This document shows positions 33,416 through 41,870 of a stretch of 59,074 nucleotides of DNA, one piece after another (positions within the stretch are counted from its first letter, which is position 1; the number at the start of each line of letters is the position of its first letter). Under the pieces are notes generated by a model that saw only the letters and a list, made by a program, of their open reading frames with translations, had not been told where the DNA came from and made no database searches. The stretch spans positions 1 through 59,074 of the forward strand of contig NZ_SCOT01000018.1 in assembly GCF_005502465.1 (NCBI RefSeq), written 5' to 3'. A program made the translations under genes and the position numbers. The DNA comes from Sphingopyxis sp. L1A2A (GTDB taxonomy: Bacteria; Pseudomonadota; Alphaproteobacteria; Sphingomonadales; Sphingomonadaceae).

Positions 33416-36400
33416 TCAGCGGGTCTTGAAGCGGACGCCGACGCGGAAGCTGCGGCCCAGCAGGTCCGAATAGGTACTGTTGGCCGCGAGTCCGGTTTCG
33501 GGCAGCAGGATCGGATCGTCGTTGAGCAGGTTGGTGACGTTGAAGAAGAACTCGCCCCGCGCGTCACCACCGGCCGAGAATTTCTGCGTCAGGTTAAGGT
33601 CGACGTAGAAGGCGCCCTTGATGCGGTTGCTGTCATAGGTGGGGGCGTTGACCGTCGAGGTCGGGCAGCCCGTCTGACATTCGATGCCGTTGGCGACATA
33701 TTTGCCCGCGCTGACGCCGCGGCCAACTGCCGTGATGCTGAAATCATCGGCATCATAGGACGCGCTGACGCGGTAAATCCATTTCGGCGTGCTGGACTGA
33801 CCGCCATTCACCCCGGTCGAATCCACGACCACCGTGCCCGGCACGCCGTTGTCCAAGCGGTTTTCCAGATAACGGGTGGCGAGGCCGCGCAGCGTGAACG
33901 CACCAGCGTTGCCAACTGGCAGGCGATAGGAGGCATCGAAATCGATCCCGCGGAGTTTCTGGCTCGCCGCGTTGAACGGCTGCGTCCGGATGATCAGATA
34001 TGGCCGCGCCGGATCCTGGGTGCGGGCGGGGTCGGTGGTGATGGCGTCGCAGAACGCCTGCTCGCCCAGGAAACACAGATTGACGATCTGCTGCGCGCTG
34101 AACGAGCCGATCCCGCTATCCACCTCGATGTCGAAATAGTCGACCGCCAGGTTAAAGCCCGGCAGGAAGGTCGGCGTGAAGACCGCACCGACATTCCACT
34201 GATCGGCCTTTTCCGGCGCCAGCGCCGTATTGCCGGTCGCGAAACCCGAATAGCTGTAGCCCGACTGCACGGGCTGGCCCGGCGGCACGAACGACGGACT
34301 GGTGCCGGCGGCAAAGCCGGGGTTGCTGACCGCATCGCTGTTGGCGGTGCCCGCCTGGAACAGATCGTTGAGGTTGGGCGCGCGGATGTCGCGCGACCGG
34401 GTCACGCGAATGCGAATATCGTCGATCGGCTGCCAGGTCGCGCCCGCTTTCCAGGTCGTGACATAACCCGCGGTCGAATAATCGGTCGCCCGCACCGCGC
34501 CGTTGAACTCGAGCCCGAAGCCGAGCGGGACCACGGTTTCGAAATAGGCTTCCTTGACGTTGTACGACCCGAAGCTGGGCAGATAATTGCCCACCGACCA
34601 GCGATTGGTGGCGCCGGTCACGTTGCCGTTGGTAATGATCGGCACCGGCTGGAATTCGTCGGGGACAAACCCGCTGACCTCTTCCTTGCGATATTCGGCG
34701 CCGATCGCGACGCTGACATCGCCGGCCCAGGTCGCGAACGGCGTGGCCGAGAAGTTCGCGCCGACCACCGTTTGTTCGATCACCTGGTCGCGATACGGAT
34801 CGCCCAGCACATAGTCGATCGCCGCCGGGTTGGCGACGCCCAGACCCAGACGGTTGAGCGGCACGCACGCGGCGTCGTTGTTGGCCGGATTGGCATCGAC
34901 GTTGATCAGGCACTGGATCGACCCGGCGGGAAAACCGCTGCCGGCGGGGGCAAAGGCCGCGTCGCGCGCGGCGTTGATGCGCGCGACATTCTGAATGTCG
35001 CGCAGCTGCTCGCGGAGCTCAGCGCGGCCATATTGGCCAAATATGTCCCAGCGCGCGGTGTTGCCGAACGCATCGAACTCGCCCTGCGCGCCGACCAGAT
35101 ACCGCTGCACCTTGCGCTTGTTGTCGATCCCGCGGCCCGGCAGATCGGCCGAGGTCGTGGCAATGGTGACGCTGGTGATACCCTGCAGCCGGTCCGCGCC
35201 CAGCGCGTTGAGCAGGAAGGCGTTGCAGGTGATCGGCACCGGCGTCTGGGTACAGCCCGTTGCATTGAGCTGGATGCCGGTCTGCAGGTTCGGACCGGCG
35301 TTAAACCGTACCTTCTGCTGATTGTACGCGGCTTCCGCGAACAATTCGATGCCGTCGGTGACTTCAAAGCTGACGCGGCCGAATACCCCGTAGCGGTCAT
35401 CCTCTGGGTCCAGGCCGATGCGGCGGCCCGAATCATTGACCTGCCATGATCCGCCTTGGGTCAGCGTCGGCGCGGCGGTGCCGGTCGGCGACGGGAACGT
35501 CAGCGGCCCATAGATGAACTGGTTGATCGCGCCGCCTTCGGTGAAATACAGCCCGCGCAGCCGGTTGGCGACGCCGCCCGCCGAATTGGTGATGAGGCTG
35601 CCCGGCGCCGAGTTCGCCGCTCCGACCTGGCGGCGGATCAGGAACTGCGGCCCGCCGCTGGTCGGGGTATAGGCCGGATCCTGGATGCGGACGAAGCCGG
35701 TGGCGTTCCAGTCGCGATCGACCTGGAAGATGCCGTCGCGATGCGCGATCTCGCCGCTCAGCAGGACGTGGCCGCGCCCGCCCGCAAACGCCATCCCACC
35801 CGCGATGCTGGCCGAATAGTTGAAACCGTCGCCTTCCTGGGTGATGCCGCTGTCGGCTTCGATCTTCAGCCCCTCATATTTGTTGTTGAGGATGAAGTTG
35901 ACCACCCCCGCGACCGCATCCGAGCCATAAGCCGCAGAGGCGCCGCCGGTCACTACCTCGACGCTCGAGATCAAGGCTTGCGGAACGGTGTTGATGTCGA
36001 CCAGCCCGGTGATCGTCGAACCTACCGAGCGCCGGCCGTTGACCAGGATCAGCGTGCGTTCGGCGCCCAGATTTCGAAGGTTGAGGGCGTTGATGCCCGC
36101 CTGTCCGCTCGAAATATTGAGGCGCGAGTTGGACGGACGGGTCGAGCCGGCGAGCGACGGCAGCGTGTTGACGAAATCGGCGATGTTGTTCGACGGCGAG
36201 CTGTTTTCGATCTCGGTTTCGCTCAGCACCGTCAGCGGCGTCGGCGCTTGGAACCCGTCGCGCACGATGCGCGAACCGGTAACGACGATCTGGTCGGCGT
36301 CGGCGGCTTCGACGGTGTCGGCAGGCGCCGCCGTCTCCTGCGCCAGCGCCGGGGCGCTGTGAACAAGCGCCAGCGCGGTCATCGCCGCGCCGAAGTTGCG

Positions 36401-36442
36401 TTTGCCGCCCAGCGACCGGCGAATTCGTCCAAGATCACGCAT
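33416..36442 (-). CDS. TonB-dependent receptor, unknown substrate
   Basis: A 1,008-residue outer-membrane receptor: signal peptide (about 1-34, ending A-L-A-Q), Q-I-V-V-T-G-S-R-I TonB-box-like region, plug domain (L-R-N-L-G-A-E-R-T-L-I-L-V-N-G-R-R, I-N-T-V-P, V-E-V-V-T-G-G-A-S-A-A-Y-G-S-D-A-V-A-G-V-V-N), and a large barrel. This plug subtype is abundant in sphingomonads and often stands by peptidase or amidase genes. Here it is divergent from an exported penicillin-acylase homologue, so a peptide or N-acyl compound is a reasonable ligand, not shown. The ATG at 36442 follows AAGGGG, which may be masked by a leader structure. Confidence 0.88.
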   Translation of the reverse strand: MRDLGRIRRSLGGKRNFGAAMTALALVHSAPALAQETAAPADTVEAADADQIVVTGSRIVRDGFQAPTPLTVLSETEIENSSPSNNIADFVNTLPSLAGSTRPSNSRLNISSGQAGINALNLRNLGAERTLILVNGRRSVGSTITGLVDINTVPQALISSVEVVTGGASAAYGSDAVAGVVNFILNNKYEGLKIEADSGITQEGDGFNYSASIAGGMAFAGGRGHVLLSGEIAHRDGIFQVDRDWNATGFVRIQDPAYTPTSGGPQFLIRRQVGAANSAPGSLITNSAGGVANRLRGLYFTEGGAINQFIYGPLTFPSPTGTAAPTLTQGGSWQVNDSGRRIGLDPEDDRYGVFGRVSFEVTDGIELFAEAAYNQQKVRFNAGPNLQTGIQLNATGCTQTPVPITCNAFLLNALGADRLQGITSVTIATTSADLPGRGIDNKRKVQRYLVGAQGEFDAFGNTARWDIFGQYGRAELREQLRDIQNVARINAARDAAFAPAGSGFPAGSIQCLINVDANPANNDAACVPLNRLGLGVANPAAIDYVLGDPYRDQVIEQTVVGANFSATPFATWAGDVSVAIGAEYRKEEVSGFVPDEFQPVPIITNGNVTGATNRWSVGNYLPSFGSYNVKEAYFETVVPLGFGLEFNGAVRATDYSTAGYVTTWKAGATWQPIDDIRIRVTRSRDIRAPNLNDLFQAGTANSDAVSNPGFAAGTSPSFVPPGQPVQSGYSYSGFATGNTALAPEKADQWNVGAVFTPTFLPGFNLAVDYFDIEVDSGIGSFSAQQIVNLCFLGEQAFCDAITTDPARTQDPARPYLIIRTQPFNAASQKLRGIDFDASYRLPVGNAGAFTLRGLATRYLENRLDNGVPGTVVVDSTGVNGGQSSTPKWIYRVSASYDADDFSITAVGRGVSAGKYVANGIECQTGCPTSTVNAPTYDSNRIKGAFYVDLNLTQKFSAGGDARGEFFFNVTNLLNDDPILLPETGLAANSTYSDLLGRSFRVGVRFKTR

Positions 36443-36865
36443 GTTATCCGTCCCCTTATGTTGCCCAAGGGCCAAGCCGCGCATCGTTCGATGCGTGTTC
36501 CGGTGCTGGTGCTCCGGCTTGGCTAGCCCCGCTTTGTCCCGCCTGACCGCGCGGCGGGCTCGTGGCTCCGCCTGCTTATATTTTATGATATCCCTCGTAC
36601 CGATCCGGCCATCGCCGTGTTCAAGGCGCGCGGACAGCCGGTTCCGTGACGGCGAGGTTACAGGGTGGTTACGGTCGGTCAACCGCTTCGCGATGACCCT
36701 GACGATATGGACCTATAGCCGCAAGGCATGGCGCGATCGAACGCGGCCCGGCCCGATGCGGATAGCTTGTAGTTATAGGGGGGGACCCGCTTGCTATGGG
36801 GTCGCGCCACCGCGCTACGATAGGGTCGGGTTTCGTCACTTTCGTCCCTTCATCTGGAGGCCTTG
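36443..36865. other. Divergent intergenic region, TonB receptor / acylase (423 bp)
   Basis: No gene seen. It holds the receptor leader with its stem-loops (separate entry), an AT-rich stretch at about 36577-36592 that could include the receptor promoter, and on the acylase side a strong GGAGG at 36856-36860. Confidence 0.55.
36472..36522 (-). promoter_or_regulatory. Structured 5' leader of the TonB receptor mRNA
   Basis: On the minus strand an outer stem CCAAGCCG/CGGCTTGG (36515-36522 with 36472-36479) encloses a hairpin CGCATCG-AA-CGATGCG (36480-36495). The following CCCTT is complementary to the AAGGG of the Shine-Dalgarno about 30 bases later. The layout could allow translational control; it does not match a riboswitch class I recognise. 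Confidence 0.45.
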
Positions 36866-39253
36866 TTGATCCATCGCCGCGCGTTCCTGCTTGCTTCCGC
36901 TGCGCTTGTCGCGATGCCCGGAAGCCTTCTCGCGAAACCCCGGGTCAAGGGCGGCACGCGCACCGTCAGACTGTCGGGCGCACGGGCGCCGGTCGAGATC
37001 ATCGAGGACGAACTGGGCGTTCCCCACGTCCGCGCCGCATCGCGGCATGATGCGTTTTTTGGGCAGGGCTATCTGGTCGCGCGCGACCGATTGTTCCAGA
37101 TCGACATGGACCGCCGCCGCGAGATGGGGCGGATGGCCGAAGCCTTTGGTCCGCGCTTTGTCGCCGCTGACCGCGCGGCGCGGCTGTTCCTGTACCGCGG
37201 CGATATCGATGCCGAGCTGGCGGCGCTGCCCCCCGACGTGCTCGATTGCGCGCGCGGCTATGTCGCCGGGGTCAACGCGCGGATCGCCGAACTGGCGGCC
37301 GATCCCGCGGGATTGCCGCTGGAATATGGCATATTGGGGATCAGCCCGCTGCGCTGGGACGTGCGCGATCTGGTGCGCGGGCGCGGCATCGGCATGGGCG
37401 ACGCCGATGACGAGGTGCGCCGCGCGCAGTTGCAGGCGCGCGGCCTGCTCGACGCCGAGCAGCTGATGGCGCCGCTGCGCCCCGTTTGGTCGTTCAACAT
37501 GCCCGACGGACTCGACGTCGCGGCGGTCAGCGAGGCCGATCTGGGCGTATTGGATCCCGCCGCGCGGCCGGTGCCGTTCGACGCGATTCAAGAGGCGTCG
37601 CTCGACCCCGAAGTGCGCGGCGCCGACCGCTTTGCGCTGGGCAGCAACGCGTGGACCATTTCGCCATCGCGCAGCGCGACCGGGCGGCCGATCCTGGCCA
37701 ATGATCCGCATCTGGGCATTGGCAGCGCCAGCCCGCGCCATATGTGCCACCTGTCGGCACCGGGGCTCGACGTCATCGGTGCCGGCGCGCCGGGGCTACC
37801 CGGGATCATGCAGGGGCACACCGATCGTTTCGCCTTTGGCCGTACCAATTTCCACATCGACCAGACCGACCTGTTCATCCTGCGCACCAAAGAGGGTGAC
37901 CCCGGCCAATATTGGCACAAGGGTGCGTGGCGGGCGTTCGAGACGTTCGAGGACGAGATTGTCGTCAAGGGCGCGCCGCCCGAACGCGTGACTTTGCGCT
38001 ATGCCGATGGTCGCCCGATCGTGTCGCAGGACGCGGCGCGCAGCCGCGCGGTCGCCTTTGCCACGGTCAGCATGTTGCCGGGCGCCAATATGAAATTCGC
38101 GATCATCGCGATCAATCTGGCGACCGACTGGGCGTCGCTGCGGCAGGCTTTCAAACTCCACGTGTCGCCGACCAACCTTCATTATGCCGACATCGACGGC
38201 AATACCGGGTGGCAGACAATCGGCTTTACCCCCCGCCGTCCCAAGCATGACGGGCTGTTCCCCGCGCCCGGCGACGGCGATTTCGACTGGACGGGACTGC
38301 TGCCGATCGAGGATATGCCGCACGTCTATAACCCGCCCGAAGGCTGGTTCGCGTCGGCGAACCAGATGAACCTGCCGGTCGGTTATCCCTATCGCGAGCG
38401 GGTCATCAGCTTCAACTGGAGCGATCCCTATCGCTACGACCGCGTCGCCGAGGTGCTGCGCGCTCAGAACAAGCACCGGATTGCCGACAGCATCGCGCTG
38501 CAGCACGACGTCCAGTCGCTGCCCGCGCGCGCGCTGCTGAAACTGCTTCCCGCCACGCTGTCGGTCGAGGCCGCGCCCGCTGCCGCGCTGCTGCGGCGCT
38601 GGGATTGCGGGATCGAAGCCGACAGCGCGGCGGCGCTGTTGTTCGAAATGGTGATGGTGGCGCTGTCGGCCGACTTCCGCGACCGGGTGGTCCCCGCGGC
38701 GGCAAAAGATCTGATCCCGACCGTCAACCTGTCCGAAATGCTCCGCATCCTTGGCGCGCCCGACAAGCGGCTGGGCGACGATCCCGCGGCGGCGCGCGAC
38801 GCACTGATCGACCGCGCGCTGGCCGCCGGGTGGGCAAAGGCGGTCGAACTGGGCGGCGGCGATCCGGCCAAATGGCAGTGGGGCGATCTGCACCGGGTGA
38901 CCATCGCGCATCCGCTGGCATCGTCGATCCCGGCGATCGCGGCGGCCTTTCCCAAAATCGAGGGCGGCCGGTCGGGCGGCGACGGGACGACGCCGATGGC
39001 GCGCGGCTTCAATTCGCGACGCGGATTCAACGTGTCGCATGGCGCGAGCTATTTGTTCGTCGCCGATGTCGGCGCGTGGGACAACAGCCGTTTCCTGCTG
39101 CTGCCCGGCCAGTCGGCCGACCCGCGCTCGCCGCGCTACCGCGATTTTTATCCCAAGTGGCTGGCGGGTGCGATGCAGCCGCTCTGGTTCAGCAGGGCGG
39201 CGGTGGACCGACATGCGGTAGGGCGGACGATGTTGGCGCCTGCGAAGGGTTGA
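36866..39253 (+). CDS. Exported penicillin acylase family hydrolase (Ntn)
   Basis: A 795-residue precursor of the penicillin/cephalosporin/acyl-homoserine-lactone acylase family, N-terminal nucleophile hydrolases that split amides after self-cleavage. The nucleophile is Ser260 in G-S-N-A-W, the usual autoprocessing site, preceded by the alpha-chain with R-D-x-L-x-Q-I-D-M-x-R-R (74-84). The N-terminus H-R-R-A-F-L-L-A looks like a twin-arginine signal, so it is periplasmic. The start is a TTG: the one at 36866 is five bases after GGAGG, better spaced than the adjacent TTG at 36863. Natural substrates in this family include N-acyl amino acids and lactones; the neighbours favour N-acyl or peptide amides. 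Confidence 0.85.
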   Translation: MIHRRAFLLASAALVAMPGSLLAKPRVKGGTRTVRLSGARAPVEIIEDELGVPHVRAASRHDAFFGQGYLVARDRLFQIDMDRRREMGRMAEAFGPRFVAADRAARLFLYRGDIDAELAALPPDVLDCARGYVAGVNARIAELAADPAGLPLEYGILGISPLRWDVRDLVRGRGIGMGDADDEVRRAQLQARGLLDAEQLMAPLRPVWSFNMPDGLDVAAVSEADLGVLDPAARPVPFDAIQEASLDPEVRGADRFALGSNAWTISPSRSATGRPILANDPHLGIGSASPRHMCHLSAPGLDVIGAGAPGLPGIMQGHTDRFAFGRTNFHIDQTDLFILRTKEGDPGQYWHKGAWRAFETFEDEIVVKGAPPERVTLRYADGRPIVSQDAARSRAVAFATVSMLPGANMKFAIIAINLATDWASLRQAFKLHVSPTNLHYADIDGNTGWQTIGFTPRRPKHDGLFPAPGDGDFDWTGLLPIEDMPHVYNPPEGWFASANQMNLPVGYPYRERVISFNWSDPYRYDRVAEVLRAQNKHRIADSIALQHDVQSLPARALLKLLPATLSVEAAPAAALLRRWDCGIEADSAAALLFEMVMVALSADFRDRVVPAAAKDLIPTVNLSEMLRILGAPDKRLGDDPAAARDALIDRALAAGWAKAVELGGGDPAKWQWGDLHRVTIAHPLASSIPAIAAAFPKIEGGRSGGDGTTPMARGFNSRRGFNVSHGASYLFVADVGAWDNSRFLLLPGQSADPRSPRYRDFYPKWLAGAMQPLWFSRAAVDRHAVGRTMLAPAKG

Positions 39254-39269
39254 TCGCCCCTCCCCTCAA

Positions 39270-39356
39270 CCGTTCGCCCTGAGCTTGTCAAAGGGCTGTT
39301 CTTGCTTTCGACCTCGAAGAAAAAGAACGGTGCCTCGACAAGCTCAGCACAAACGG
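39270..39356. repeat. REP-like palindrome, family D
   Basis: Arms 39270-39290 and 39336-39356 are complementary at 17 of 21 positions, with CCGTTCG..GAGCTTGTC in the left arm, a very common alphaproteobacterial intergenic repeat. It is between the convergent acylase and PBP4 genes. Confidence 0.75.
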
Positions 39357-39378
39357 CTTTTGGGGTCGCGCTAACTCT

Positions 39379-40860
39379 CTAAAGCGCCTCAGCAATCGCC
39401 ACCAGCGCGCGGTCGACCGCGGCGGTGGCCTGGCTGTCGGTGCCGTCGGGCATGTCGTTGGCCAGCACCGAAAAGATCAGCGTCCGCCCGCTACGCGTCG
39501 TCAGATACCCCGACAGCGCCCGCGAGGCGTTGAGCGATCCGGTCTTGGCAAATAATTTTCCTGCGAGAATCGTGCCTTTGAAGCGGTTCTGCAGAGTGCC
39601 GTCGCGCCCGGCGATCGGCAGCGTTTCGCGCCACGCTATGCTCCACGGCTGGCGGGCGATCCAGCTGAGCAAGCCGACCGCAGCGCGCGGCGAGATGCGG
39701 TTGTAGCTTGACATACCCGACCCATCCGAAAAGTCGTAGCTGGCCTCGGCCACGCCCGCCTGTGTCATGAGCTGCCGAACCGCCGCCTGCCCGTCGGCGA
39801 TCGAGCCGCTGCCAGATTGGCGCGCGACGCGGCGCAGCATCAGTTCGCTGTGCAGATTCTGGCTCTCCTTGTTGATCCGCACCATATTTTCGGCGAGCGG
39901 CGGCGCGGGCAGTTCGGCGAGCATCGCGGGTTCGGCGGGCAGGCTGACCGGCGCGCCCTTGCGGACCTTTGGATCGTCGGTGGCAGTCAGCGGCCGGTGG
40001 CGGACCTCGACCGCGCCATCGACGCGCACCCCGCGCGCGCGGAGCAGTTCGGCGAGGCGCCACGCCGCATAATGCGCCGGATCATCGATGCCATAACGCA
40101 AGGTCAGCGGCGCGGCTTCGGCGCCGACCGTCCCGGTCAGGCGCAGGACGCGGCTGTTGGGCATGCGATCGGCCTCGATCGCCTCTTCCTTGCCCGCGAC
40201 CGTCGTGACCCGATTTTCGATGCTGTAGTAGCCGGAGGTCTGGATCGTCGGCGCGGCGCCGACCGCGCCCGGCGCCAGTTTCACCACCAGCTCATTATCG
40301 TCGAGCGTCAGCGCCGAATTGCCGGTGCCATAGCGCGAGACGATATTGTTCCAGCTCATCCCCGGGCTCCAGCGCTCGTCGGGGAACCAGCGGTCGTCGC
40401 CGATAATGCTGCGGACCTGGCGAGTCCGGGCGGCCACCGCGTCGGCGAGGGTCTGCAGGCAATTGGCCTTGCAGTCGGCGGCGCTCGACAGGAACGGATC
40501 GCCGCGGCCGTGGAGGATGACGTCGATCGTGCCGTCGGCACCTGTTTCGAGGCGGACGCCGGTGCCTTTGGCCGCCTGCTGGAGCAACGGCAGCTGGGCA
40601 TAGCCGATCGCGGTGGTGAACATCTTGGTGTTCGAGGCGGGGATGAAGCGCTGATCGGGCGCGATCGACAGCAGGATTTCGCCTTCGAGCGTGGTGACGA
40701 GCAGGCCGAAGCGCGACCCCGCCGGCCCCTCGGCCAGTTTCTGCTCGACGGTGGTCAGCAGCGGGACGGGCATGGGATCGGTCGGCGCGCGGGCATGGGC
40801 CGGGGCGATCAGCAGCGCCAAGGCAAGGACGGGTGCAAGCGATTTGAGCGAAGTTTTCAT
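39379..40860 (-). CDS. dacB: D-alanyl-D-alanine carboxypeptidase/endopeptidase (PBP4 type)
   Basis: A 493-residue exported S13-family penicillin-binding protein. Signal peptide about 1-24; active-site motifs S-N-T-K (76-79), S-Y-N (385-387) in S-G-M-S-S-Y-N, and K-T-G (439-441). PBP4 enzymes remove the terminal D-Ala and cut D-Ala-mDAP cross-links in peptidoglycan, releasing D-alanine and muropeptides. It is the last gene of the D-amino-acid operon, its ATG overlapping the upstream stop (ATGA), so here it probably supplies substrates for salvage, not only cell-wall remodelling. A long upstream extension of the frame is an artefact. Confidence 0.88.
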   Translation of the reverse strand: MKTSLKSLAPVLALALLIAPAHARAPTDPMPVPLLTTVEQKLAEGPAGSRFGLLVTTLEGEILLSIAPDQRFIPASNTKMFTTAIGYAQLPLLQQAAKGTGVRLETGADGTIDVILHGRGDPFLSSAADCKANCLQTLADAVAARTRQVRSIIGDDRWFPDERWSPGMSWNNIVSRYGTGNSALTLDDNELVVKLAPGAVGAAPTIQTSGYYSIENRVTTVAGKEEAIEADRMPNSRVLRLTGTVGAEAAPLTLRYGIDDPAHYAAWRLAELLRARGVRVDGAVEVRHRPLTATDDPKVRKGAPVSLPAEPAMLAELPAPPLAENMVRINKESQNLHSELMLRRVARQSGSGSIADGQAAVRQLMTQAGVAEASYDFSDGSGMSSYNRISPRAAVGLLSWIARQPWSIAWRETLPIAGRDGTLQNRFKGTILAGKLFAKTGSLNASRALSGYLTTRSGRTLIFSVLANDMPDGTDSQATAAVDRALVAIAEAL

Positions 40861-41870
40861 GGTATCTCCCGTGCGTCCCACGCCTTGATCAGTGCTTCGC
40901 CGACGGCGGGGCGGAGCGCCGCGATGCCGCTGTCGGCGTGGCGGGTCGGATGGACCCGGTTGGTCAGCAGCGCCCAGCCAAGGCCGCGCTCGAAATCGAT
41001 CCAGAGGCCGGTGCCGGTGAAGCCGGTGTGGCCGATGGTGTCGGCTGAGCAGGCGTCCCCGCCATGCCAGCCGGCGAAGGCGCGTTCCCAGCCGCAGGTG
41101 CGGTGGCGTTCGTCGGCGCTGCGGACCTCGGCCAGCATCGCGGGCGACAGCAGCGCGCCGTCCAGCATCGCGCGGGCAAAGCCGAGCACGCCGTCGATGG
41201 TGCCAAACAGCCCGGCGTGCCCCGGCGCGCCGCCGAGCGCGAAGGCATTTTCGTCGTGGACCTCGCCTTGCATCACACGCCCGCGCCAGCGGCAGTCTTC
41301 GGTGGCGACCGCGGGGCCGGGGGGCGGACCAAAGCTGAGCCCGTCGCCGAGCGGCCAGGCCGACAGCGGCGCGCCGGTCAGACGCTCGATCGCGATGCCG
41401 AGCAGGATGAAATTGATGTCCGAATAGACCGGCGGGCCGTGGCGCCATTCGCGTTGCAGGACAAAGGCGCGCAGCCGCGCGGGGTCGTCGCCATAGGTAT
41501 AGATCGGCTCGACCGCGGGCAGGAAGGTGCGGTGCATCAGGCAGTCGCGGAAGGTCAGGCGGCGCTCGGCGGCGTTCGCGACGTCATATTGGCGGAGGTC
41601 CGGGATCGCGTCGGTCAGCGGCCGGTCGAGGTCGAGGCGGCCTTCTTCGGCGAGTTTCAGGATCATCGGGGTGGTCGCGATCACCTTACTGAGCGAAGCG
41701 AGGTCGAACCAGTGGGTCCGGGTCAGCTCTTCGCGTTCGGGGACAAGCGCCGCCATGCCGGCGAAGCGCACCGCGCTCTGGCCATCGATCGAAACAATAC
41801 CCAGCGCGGCGCCGGGAATCCGCCCGGCCTCGACCGCTGCCGCCACCGGCTGAAAGGCGGCGTCGATCAT
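40857..41870 (-). CDS. Serine hydrolase, class C beta-lactamase / DD-peptidase fold
   Basis: A 337-residue member of the S12/beta-lactamase family: S-L-S-K (59-62) as S-x-x-K, a Y-S-D motif near 149 in place of Y-x-N, and H-T-G in G-H-T-G-F-T-G as the K-T-G equivalent. No signal peptide is seen, so it may be cytoplasmic, which would suit a peptidase or esterase acting on imported muropeptides or D-amino-acid peptides better than a secreted beta-lactamase. It overlaps both neighbours by four bases (ATGA), within the operon. Exact reaction unknown. Confidence 0.75.
   Translation of the reverse strand: MIDAAFQPVAAAVEAGRIPGAALGIVSIDGQSAVRFAGMAALVPEREELTRTHWFDLASLSKVIATTPMILKLAEEGRLDLDRPLTDAIPDLRQYDVANAAERRLTFRDCLMHRTFLPAVEPIYTYGDDPARLRAFVLQREWRHGPPVYSDINFILLGIAIERLTGAPLSAWPLGDGLSFGPPPGPAVATEDCRWRGRVMQGEVHDENAFALGGAPGHAGLFGTIDGVLGFARAMLDGALLSPAMLAEVRSADERHRTCGWERAFAGWHGGDACSADTIGHTGFTGTGLWIDFERGLGWALLTNRVHPTRHADSGIAALRPAVGEALIKAWDAREIP

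Noticed and set aside
33398..35449. 683-codon plus-strand frame opposite the second TonB receptor
   Set aside because: No recognisable domain, composition typical of antisense frames, and the minus-strand receptor is unmistakable.
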